From assembly GCA_036522595.1 (NCBI GenBank), contig DATDFL010000290.1, positions 1 through 5,239 on the forward strand: a DNA stretch of 5,239 nt, read 5' to 3'. Position numbers and translations under genes: made by a program. This stretch comes from AC-32 sp036522595 (GTDB lineage Bacteria > Actinomycetota > Thermoleophilia > Gaiellales > Gaiellaceae). Below, one piece after another: positions 1 through 4,957 of this stretch. Positions within the stretch are counted from its first letter, which is position 1. Every line of letters begins with the position of its first letter. The notes under the pieces are model-generated. The model ran no database searches. It had not been told where the DNA came from and worked only from the letters and a program-made list of their open reading frames with translations.

Positions 1-695
1 TGCTCGAAGACGGCGGCGCCGAGGTTCTGCTCGCCGACTCCGCGGCCAAGGGCAACCCGGACGCGATCTACACGTACGACCCGGCGATCGTGTCGAACGA
101 GGGCGCGCTCCTGCTCAACCCCGGCAAGGAGATCCGCCGAGCCGAGCCTGTCGCGCTCGCAGAAGACCTCGAGCGCGCGGGGATCCCGATCGCCGGCCGC
201 CTCGACGGCGCCGCCTGGGCCGAGGGCGGCGACTTCTGCTGGCTCGACGAGCAAACGCTGCTCGCGGGGCGCGGCTACCGCACGAATTCGGACGGAATCT
301 GGGCGGTCGAGCGGCTCCTGAACGGCGTCGAGGTGCTCGTCTTCGATCTCCCGCACTGGCACGGACAGGACGAGGTCATGCACCTCCTGTCGCTGCTGAG
401 CCCGGTGGACGACGATCTCGTGGTCGCCTACCCGCCGCTTTTGCCCGTGCGGCTGGCGCATCTCCTCGAGGAGCGCGGCATCGAGATCGTCCCGGTGCCC
501 GACGAAGAGCTCGATTCGATGGGGACGAACGTCCTCGCTCTCGCACCACGCGTGGCTTTGATGGTCGACGGCAACCCGGAGACGAAGCGCCGGCTGGAAA
601 AGGCAGGTGCGGAAGTGCTCGTCTACGAAGGCAAGGAGCTGTCGAAGGGCGACGGCGGCCCGACCTGCCTCACCCGTCCGATCCTGCGCGGCTGA
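1..695 (+). CDS. Dimethylarginine dimethylaminohydrolase / arginine deiminase-fold amidinohydrolase, C-terminal part (5' end outside window)
   Basis: The reading frame is open from base 3 and ends at TGA 693-695, so the true start lies upstream; the GTG at 90 is internal. The translation opens with NPDAIYTYDPAIVSNEGA, typical of the guanidine-modifying superfamily. This family hydrolyses the guanidino carbon of methylated arginine (to citrulline plus methylamines) or arginine through a covalent cysteine intermediate in the cytosol. Visible active-site elements are EGGD (codons at about 222-233, substrate-binding acidic residues), the histidine of MHLLSLLSPVD (codon 381-383) and the nucleophile cysteine of GGPTCLTRP (codon 666-668), near the C-terminus as expected. 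All catalytic elements in the visible part are intact. DDAH versus another amidinohydrolase cannot be settled, since the N-terminal substrate-lid region is missing. The last 26 bases overlap the end of the convergent kinase gene. Confidence 0.85.
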   Translation, partial: LEDGGAEVLLADSAAKGNPDAIYTYDPAIVSNEGALLLNPGKEIRRAEPVALAEDLERAGIPIAGRLDGAAWAEGGDFCWLDEQTLLAGRGYRTNSDGIWAVERLLNGVEVLVFDLPHWHGQDEVMHLLSLLSPVDDDLVVAYPPLLPVRLAHLLEERGIEIVPVPDEELDSMGTNVLALAPRVALMVDGNPETKRRLEKAGAEVLVYEGKELSKGDGGPTCLTRPILRG

Positions 696-1566
696 TCGAA
701 TCGGCGGCCTCGAGCATGTGCTGCGCGACCGGCTGCATGCCGACGCGCGTTCCGAGCAGGCCCGTCGACACTCGTTCGACGGCGCCCCACTCCCAGATGG
801 CGGTCTCGTCGAGGCCCGTCCGATCTGCGAGCCACTGGGCGCGCTCGCGCAGGTCTCCCTCGAGCGGATCCTCGCGCATGATGATCCCGAGGTCGTACTC
901 GGGCTCGGCGAGCAGGCCGTCCGGGTCGACCAGCTTGAACTCGTCGCCGGCCTCGAGTGCGTTCCACTGGTGCACGTCGCCGTGGACGAGGACGGCGGTC
1001 TCGTCGCGGTGAGCCGAAGCGCGCCGCTCGGCGCAGCGCAGGGCGTACTCGACCGCGCGCTCGCTGCAGGGGCGATCCAGCTCCTCCCACATCTCGGTGA
1101 TGAACTCCGCGAGCCAGCGGGCTTTCGCTTCGCCGGTGGGCAGGCCGGAATCGGCAGCGGGCCGCCAGATCCGGGCCGCCGCGTCGACGAGAATCTCGTG
1201 GCGCTGCCGCAGCGGCAGGTCGAGCTCGAGCAGCGACCGCCCGAGCCGCGCGAGCAGCAGCGCGCCCCGCGCGACATCGTCCCGAAGGAGCAGCGGGCAG
1301 CCCTCACCGGCCGCGAGCCGCAGCGCCGTAGCTTCCCGCGCCGCCGCCTCTCCATCGCGCGGGACCATCAGCTTCAGCACCGTCTCGGTCCCGTCGTCGC
1401 AGACCGCCTCCGCGACGAGCGCCTCCGTCGAATTCGGGTAGACGCGGCCGACAGTGAGTTCCCAGTCCTCCTCGATTGCGCGGACGAGCTGCGGCAGCTC
1501 GTCGATCCACGCGCTCGCCCCGACCGCCAGCGCCTTCTCGCGAACGACGGGCGGAATCTCGATCAG
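670..1566 (-). CDS. Aminoglycoside/hydroxyurea antibiotic resistance kinase family protein (APH(6)-like phosphotransferase), probable CTG start
   Basis: A 298-residue protein resembling the streptomycin 6-kinase/hydroxyurea kinase family, cytosolic enzymes that transfer phosphate from ATP to small molecules. Seen: an N-lobe with a candidate ATP-binding lysine in TVLKLM (K65) and a following acidic helix (GEAAAREATALRL, about 72-84); the catalytic loop HGDVHQWN at 195-202 (catalytic D197, metal-binding N202); and the metal-binding DPDG at 214-217 followed by EPEYDLG, the typical APH(6) C-lobe continuation. Length is close to the family norm of about 300. The start is unusual. The frame has no ATG, GTG or TTG between the upstream gene's 3' end and V63, which lies inside the N-lobe, so CTG at 1566-1564 is the best start. 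It overlaps the TGA of the LOG gene (CTGA), with GGGTGG just upstream as a weak ribosome site. Translation is probably coupled to that gene. The substrate is unknown; many genomic members of this family are not proven resistance enzymes. Confidence 0.85.
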   Translation of the reverse strand: MIEIPPVVREKALAVGASAWIDELPQLVRAIEEDWELTVGRVYPNSTEALVAEAVCDDGTETVLKLMVPRDGEAAAREATALRLAAGEGCPLLLRDDVARGALLLARLGRSLLELDLPLRQRHEILVDAAARIWRPAADSGLPTGEAKARWLAEFITEMWEELDRPCSERAVEYALRCAERRASAHRDETAVLVHGDVHQWNALEAGDEFKLVDPDGLLAEPEYDLGIIMREDPLEGDLRERAQWLADRTGLDETAIWEWGAVERVSTGLLGTRVGMQPVAQHMLEAADSISRAGSDG

Positions 1567-2006
1567 GTACCACCCAGAGCCAGCTCGACCGCCTCTTCGG
1601 GCGACGAGGCTCGCGCGATGCCTTCGACCGGCAGGCCAGGCTCCAGGATGACGACCCTCCGTCCGAGCCTGGACGCGAAGCCGATCTCGGCCATCGTGCC
1701 CCAGCTCCCGCCCACGGCGATGACCGCGTCGCCCGATGCGACCACGGCGAGATTGCGCGCATGGCCGATGCCGGTCACGACGATGTGGTCGATCCATTCG
1801 CTCGCGTCCTCGCGCCGCTCTCCCGGGAGGATGCCGATCGTCGTCCCGCCAGCCCCCTTGGCGCCGCGAGCCGCGGCCGCCATCACCTCGCCGAGGCCGC
1901 CTGTCACGACTGTGCAGCCGCGCTCCGCGAGCAGCCGGCCGACCTCCTCGGCACGAGCCTCGTGCTCGCGGCCGCTGCCGATCACCGCAACCTGGATCCT
2001 CGCCAC
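1563..2006 (-). CDS. TIGR00725/LOG-family Rossmann-fold protein
   Basis: A 147-residue protein starting at GTG 2006-2004 (VARIQVAVIGSG) and ending at TGA 1565-1563. The order of motifs is that of the TIGR00725 branch of the LOG/lysine-decarboxylase-like superfamily: an N-terminal nucleotide-binding strand-loop (VAVIGSG, 6-12), RLLAERGCTVVTGGLGEVMAAAARGA (24-49), TIGILPG (56-62), the ARN segment (83-85) and GGSWGTMAEI (99-108). Classical LOG proteins are cytokinin-activating nucleoside-5'-monophosphate phosphoribohydrolases with PGGxGTxxE. Here the proline is absent (V98 precedes the glycines), but glycines, T103 and E106 are kept. A nucleotide-binding or nucleotide-hydrolysing role is reasonable; the substrate is not established for this subfamily. 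It is the first gene of a two-gene unit with the kinase downstream. Longer in-frame extension upstream reads Arg-rich shadow sequence and crosses the GNAT gene, so the GTG is preferred. Confidence 0.85.
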   Translation of the reverse strand: MARIQVAVIGSGREHEARAEEVGRLLAERGCTVVTGGLGEVMAAAARGAKGAGGTTIGILPGERREDASEWIDHIVVTGIGHARNLAVVASGDAVIAVGGSWGTMAEIGFASRLGRRVVILEPGLPVEGIARASSPEEAVELALGGT

Positions 2007-2023
2007 CGCGCGATAGTAGAGCC
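2007..2023. promoter_or_regulatory. Candidate symmetrical bidirectional promoter core driving two leaderless mRNAs
   Basis: Only 17 bases separate the GTG start of the LOG gene (minus, first base 2006) from the GTG of the acetyltransferase gene (plus, first base 2024). They hold an AT-rich core, GATAGTAGA, at 2012-2020 in otherwise GC-rich DNA. Read on the minus strand, TACTAT (2018 to 2013) matches TANNNT and sits exactly at -12 to -7 if transcription starts on the GTG. Read on the plus strand, GATAGT (2012-2017) keeps the key A at -11 and T at -7 relative to the GTG at 2024. Neither start has a convincing Shine-Dalgarno sequence, which suits leaderless mRNAs, common in Actinobacteria. The -35 regions would lie in the opposing coding sequences and are poor (minus strand TTCAGG at 2040-2035). 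The assignment is inferred from spacing and composition. Confidence 0.45.
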
Positions 2024-2767
2024 GTGGCTGAACACCTGAAGCGAGCCCACGCGTTCCTCGAGCGGGCCGACATGGCCGGCGAGCGGCTCGAGAACTCGCA
2101 GGTGGGCATCGCGATCTTCGACGACCGCGTGCCGAGGCGGCTCGACTGCAACTTCCTCCGCGTGGATGCCGAGGCCGACCCGGAGACGGTGCAGTCCGAG
2201 GCCGAGCGGCTCGGACGGCGGATGATCCACGTGCCCGACTCCGAGATCGGCGAGCGGCTCGTCCCACACTTCCGCTCGAAAGGATGGCTCGTTCGCCGGC
2301 ACGTGCTCATGGCGCAGCTGCGCGACCCCGAACGGAACGCGGACGTCAGCGTCGTCAGCGAGGTGGACGAGCCATCGCTGCGGGCGGCCCGCCACCGGGT
2401 CGTGACCGGACAGCCGTGGGCGAAGCCGGAGATCATGGCGGAGCTCTTCGCGGGCAAGGAGCTGATCGGGCAGCGCGTCCGGGCCCGGTACTTCGCGGTC
2501 GTCCTCGACGACCAGGTGGTCAGTTACACCGACCTCTACCAGGACGGCGCCGACGCGCAGATCGAGGACGTCGGCACGCTGCAGGAGTACCGGAAGCGCG
2601 GCTACGCCACCGCGGTGGTTCTCGCAGCGATCGCCGCAGCGCGGGCAGAGGGTGCCGAGTTCGTCTTCCTCGTCGCCGACCTCGAGGACTGGCCGAAAGA
2701 GCTCTACCGCCGGCTCGGCTTCGACGAGCTCGGCTACTTCGTCAAGTTCATCGCGCCGCACGCGTAA
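2024..2767 (+). CDS. Tandem-domain GNAT family N-acetyltransferase
   Basis: A 247-residue protein from GTG 2024 to TAA 2765-2767. GNAT enzymes transfer an acyl group from acyl-CoA to an amine of a small molecule or protein in the cytosol. The C-terminal half is a canonical GNAT domain: a beta strand RYFAVVLDDQVVSYTDLY (about 155-172), motif A with IEDVGTLQEYRKRGYATAVV (180-199, acyl-CoA pyrophosphate loop RKRGYA at 190-195), then FVFLVADLEDWPKELYRRLGFDELG (213-237), whose YRRLGF is the usual motif-B ending. The N-terminal half (about 1-100) looks like a second, degenerate GNAT fold without a CoA loop (FLRVDA, HVPDSEIGERLVPHFRSKGW). An alternative ATG at 2072 would remove 16 residues; the GTG is preferred because the LKRAHAFLERAD helix resembles the N-terminus of related proteins and the start fits the divergent promoter. 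The ATPase gene follows after 3 bases, so the two are probably co-transcribed. Confidence 0.85.
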   Translation: MAEHLKRAHAFLERADMAGERLENSQVGIAIFDDRVPRRLDCNFLRVDAEADPETVQSEAERLGRRMIHVPDSEIGERLVPHFRSKGWLVRRHVLMAQLRDPERNADVSVVSEVDEPSLRAARHRVVTGQPWAKPEIMAELFAGKELIGQRVRARYFAVVLDDQVVSYTDLYQDGADAQIEDVGTLQEYRKRGYATAVVLAAIAAARAEGAEFVFLVADLEDWPKELYRRLGFDELGYFVKFIAPHA

Positions 2768-2770
2768 GTT

Positions 2771-3616
2771 GTGGCCATGGCGGCTCTGGCCGTTCGAGGG
2801 CTCGCGAAGCGCTACGGGCGGGTCGAGGCGCTCGCCGGGGTCGACCTGGAGGTTCGCGATGGCGAGCTCGTCGGGCTGCTGGGTCCGAACGGCGCCGGCA
2901 AGTCGACGCTCGTCAAGATCGCCTGTGGGCTCGTCCGCGCATCCCGCGGCTCGGCCGAGGTCTGCGGCGTACCGGCCGGCTCCCGCGAGGCGCGCCGGAA
3001 GGTGGGCTACCTCGCCGAGCTCTTCCGTTTCCCGGGGTGGTACTCGGCGGACGAGGTGCTCGCCTTGCACCAGCGGCTGTCCGGCTCCGAGGGCGGAGAA
3101 CGCGAGCGGCACGAGCTGCTCGAGCTGGTCGAGCTCTCCGAAGCGCGCGACCGGCGCGTGGAGGAGATGTCGAAGGGCATGCAGCAGCGGCTCGGCCTCG
3201 CGCAGGCGCTGGTCGGTTCGCCGCCGCTGCTTCTCCTGGACGAGCCGACGAGTGCGCTCGACCCGGTCGGCCGCCGCACCGTGCGCGTGCTGCTCGAGGA
3301 GCTGCGGTCTCGCGGGGTGTCGGTGCTGCTCAACTCGCACTTGCTCAGCGAGATCGAGCTGGTCTGCGACCGGGTCGCCATCCTCCTGCGTGGGCAGCTC
3401 GTGGCCGAAGGCTCACCGGCCGAGCTGGCGCGCTCCCGCGGGGTCGAGATCGAGACCGACGACGGAACGCGGCTCTTCCATGGAGCCTCGCGCGACGATG
3501 CGCCGCGGCTCGTGGCCGAGCTCGTCGCCGAGGGCCGCAAGGTCTACGGCGTCCGCGTCCTGACCTCGACGCTCGAAGAGACGTACCTCGAGGCGGTCGG
3601 AGGAGAGACTTCGTGA
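2771..3616 (+). CDS. ABC transporter ATP-binding protein (ABC-2/NatA-NosF type)
   Basis: A 281-residue nucleotide-binding subunit that powers the permease encoded next, acting on the cytosolic face of the membrane. Seen: Walker A GPNGAGKST (38-46); the Q-loop region VGYLAELFRFPGW (78-90), where the usual glutamine is absent, as is common in ABC-2 subfamilies with GYLPE-type loops; signature SKGMQQRLGLAQAL (134-147); Walker B LLLLDEPTSALDP (153-165, catalytic E158); and the H-loop histidine H190 in LLNSHLLSEIE. A roughly 70-residue C-terminal extension (GTRLFHGASRDD onward, ending STLEETYLEAVG) is typical of the DrrA/NosF/CcmA-like group. GTG 2771 is 3 bases after the GNAT stop; ATG 2777 is an equally possible start two codons later. 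Neither has a clear ribosome site, so translation probably relies on coupling. The stop overlaps the next start by 4 bases. The substrate is not predictable. Confidence 0.93.
   Translation: MAMAALAVRGLAKRYGRVEALAGVDLEVRDGELVGLLGPNGAGKSTLVKIACGLVRASRGSAEVCGVPAGSREARRKVGYLAELFRFPGWYSADEVLALHQRLSGSEGGERERHELLELVELSEARDRRVEEMSKGMQQRLGLAQALVGSPPLLLLDEPTSALDPVGRRTVRVLLEELRSRGVSVLLNSHLLSEIELVCDRVAILLRGQLVAEGSPAELARSRGVEIETDDGTRLFHGASRDDAPRLVAELVAEGRKVYGVRVLTSTLEETYLEAVGGETS
3599..3603 (+). promoter_or_regulatory. Shine-Dalgarno site for the ABC-2 permease gene
   Basis: GGAGG, extended by AGAG, lies within the last codons of the ATPase gene, 9 bases before GTG 3613. It is the strongest ribosome site in the window. 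It supports the GTG start inside the GTGA overlap rather than a later codon. Confidence 0.75.
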
Positions 3617-4470
3617 GCTCGGTGCTGACGATCGCCGGCTACGGCCTGCGCGAGGCGCTGCGGCGCAAGGTCTTCGTGGTCGTGCTGTTCCTGACGGCCG
3701 GCTTCCTCGGGCTGTTCTGGCTCGCGAACCACTTCCTCTTCGAGAACATCGCGAACATCTCGCCCCCGGCCAGCTCGGGCCTCGATGCGCGAGCCTTCGC
3801 GGGCGCGACGATCTTCGGGCTCGCGATGTTCGGGACGCTCTTCCTCGGAGTCGTCCTCGCGATCTTCCTGACGCTCGGGGTCGTCCGCGGCGACGCGGAG
3901 CGAGGGCTCTTGCAGCCGCTGATCGTGCGCCCGGTCGGACGGGTGACGCTGCTCGTCGCGCGCTGGCTCGGCGCGGTCGCGGTCTGTGCGCCCTACGTCG
4001 GCGCCGTCTACTTGGGGACGATGCTGATCACCGGCCTGACCGGGCACTGGTGGCCCGACCACCTCGTCATCCCGGGGCTGGAGCTCGCTGCCGCTGTCGC
4101 CGTCGTGGCCGCGCTGTCGCTGCTCGGTTCGGTCTTCCTGAGCTCGGTCGCAAACGGCATCGCGATCTTCATGATCTTCGGAGCCGGCCTAGTGGCCGGG
4201 CTCGTGGGCACGATCGGCCACGGGCTCGGCTCGCACCAGCTCGAGCACGGCGCGAGGATCGCGGCGTGGCTGCTGCCATTCGAGGCGCTCTACCAGGACG
4301 GCCTTCGCGAGCTCACGTCGAAGACGACCGGCATCACCGGCTTCTTGCTCGAGCTCGGCCCGTTCGGCGGCGGCTACACGGGCGGCCCCACGCTTCGGAT
4401 CTGGGCGGCCGTGTACCTGCTGCTGATCGGGGCGGTGGCGGCAATCGGCTTCGCGCGGCGCGACCTGTGA
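3613..4470 (+). CDS. ABC-2 type transporter permease (NosY-like)
   Basis: A 285-residue integral membrane protein, GTG 3613 to TGA 4468-4470, overlapping the ATPase stop as GTGA. About six membrane segments are visible: residues 20-38, 65-90, 112-139, 153-176, 181-204 and 262-281. The short N-terminal stretch YGLREALRRKVF before the first segment, and the cytosolic loop RGDAERGLLQPLIVRPVGRVTLLVARW (92-118) after the second, are hallmarks of ABC-2 permeases of the NosY group (the elbow helix and the coupling region with the PVxR motif). A long loop at about 205-260, predicted extracellular and rich in glycine (FGGGYTGG), precedes the last segment. Together with the preceding ATPase it should form a homodimeric exporter or a membrane-remodelling transporter. 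The lipoprotein gene follows 32 bases later. No substrate is evident. Confidence 0.92.
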   Translation: MSSVLTIAGYGLREALRRKVFVVVLFLTAGFLGLFWLANHFLFENIANISPPASSGLDARAFAGATIFGLAMFGTLFLGVVLAIFLTLGVVRGDAERGLLQPLIVRPVGRVTLLVARWLGAVAVCAPYVGAVYLGTMLITGLTGHWWPDHLVIPGLELAAAVAVVAALSLLGSVFLSSVANGIAIFMIFGAGLVAGLVGTIGHGLGSHQLEHGARIAAWLLPFEALYQDGLRELTSKTTGITGFLLELGPFGGGYTGGPTLRIWAAVYLLLIGAVAAIGFARRDL

Positions 4471-4492
4471 CGAAACGAGATGGCAGCGACGT

Positions 4493-4498
4493 AGGAAG
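4493..4498 (+). promoter_or_regulatory. Shine-Dalgarno site for the lipoprotein gene
   Basis: AGGAAG ends 4 bases before ATG 4503 (its AGGA core is 6 bases away). It favours ATG 4503 over the immediately preceding in-frame GTG 4500 and over GTG 4467, which overlaps the permease stop. Confidence 0.6.
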
Positions 4499-4502
4499 CG
4501 TG

Positions 4503-4943
4503 ATGAGGCTCGCGCTCGTGCTGACGCTCGTCCTGATCGTCGCGGGGTGCGGGTCTTCGAAGGCGTCGTCCCCGAAGACCCCGCCGCCGAAGGCGAGAGC
4601 CGGGCCCCCGCCGGCCTGGCTCGAGACGCACGCCGGGAGCCGCTGGCTGGGATTCTCCAGCTACTGCTGGAGTCGACTTGGTGAAAACGTCAGCACCTGC
4701 GCCGATGCAGCCGCGCCCAAATGCAGTCAGAAAAGCGTGCCGAAGCTCTCGGTCGAGAAGGGCGAGACTGTTCGAGCGCACTTCGGCTACAAGCCGAGCA
4801 AAGCGGCGGTCGACGACATGCGCCTGAAGGTGGAAGGCCGGACGGTGTCCTGGCGTATCGAGAAAGGCGGCCCGTTCGTGCTCTTCGCGCAAGCGCCTCG
4901 GGGTAACGACGCGAGCTACGTCGGCTGCGGCGTGCTCCCGTAA
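4503..4943 (+). CDS. Small cysteine-containing lipoprotein of unknown function
   Basis: A 146-residue secreted protein, ATG 4503 to TAA 4941-4943. The N-terminus MRLALVLTLVLIVAGCGSS is a lipoprotein signal peptide with lipobox VAGC; C16 would be lipidated and anchor the protein on the outer face of the cytoplasmic membrane. A Pro/Lys/Ser-rich linker (18-38, SSPKTPPPK) leads to a compact domain beginning PPAWLETHAGSRWLGFSSYCW (37-56). That domain has four cysteines (C55, C66, C74, C142) that could form two disulfides, and a strand-rich region TVRAHFGYKPSKAAVDDMRLKVEGRTVSWRIE (89-120) that looks like a small beta sandwich. I do not recognise a named family. An alternative start at GTG 4467 (overlapping GTGA with the permease stop) would add 12 polar residues before the signal peptide and is less likely. 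Placement after the ABC-2 genes suggests co-transcription and possibly an accessory role, which is inference. Confidence 0.8.
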   Translation: MRLALVLTLVLIVAGCGSSKASSPKTPPPKARAGPPPAWLETHAGSRWLGFSSYCWSRLGENVSTCADAAAPKCSQKSVPKLSVEKGETVRAHFGYKPSKAAVDDMRLKVEGRTVSWRIEKGGPFVLFAQAPRGNDASYVGCGVLP

Positions 4944-4957
4944 AACCCGGTAACGAA

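Noticed and set aside
78..100. Q-loop glutamine missing in the ABC ATPase (residue numbers of that protein), considered as a sign of inactivity.
   Set aside because: Many ABC-2 ATPases have GYLPE-type loops without this glutamine, and Walker A, signature, Walker B and H-loop are all intact.
90..695. GTG 90 as the real start of the hydrolase gene.
   Set aside because: The in-frame sequence before it (NPDAIYTYDPAI) is conserved family sequence, so the gene begins left of the window.
607..2016. A 469-codon open frame on the plus strand, antisense to the kinase and LOG genes.
   Set aside because: It is Arg/Pro/Ala-rich with no recognisable motifs, and it mirrors two well-supported genes on the other strand. 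Long antisense frames are expected at this GC content.
1567..2457. Upstream extension of the kinase frame to an ATG at 2457, giving a 595-residue fusion.
   Set aside because: The extra 297 residues are Arg/Ser-rich shadow sequence overlapping the LOG gene in another frame and the GNAT gene antisense; the LOG frame carries the conserved motifs.
1982..3340. A 452-codon open frame on the minus strand across the GNAT and ATPase genes.
   Set aside because: Composition is rich in Arg, Glu, His and Leu in a pattern typical of the reverse complement of a GC-rich gene; the opposite strand has clear GNAT and Walker motifs.
2284..3612. Upstream extension of the permease frame to 2284.
   Set aside because: It runs through the GNAT and ATPase genes in a different frame with Arg/Ala-rich nonsense; the GGAGG site and GTGA overlap fix the start at 3613.
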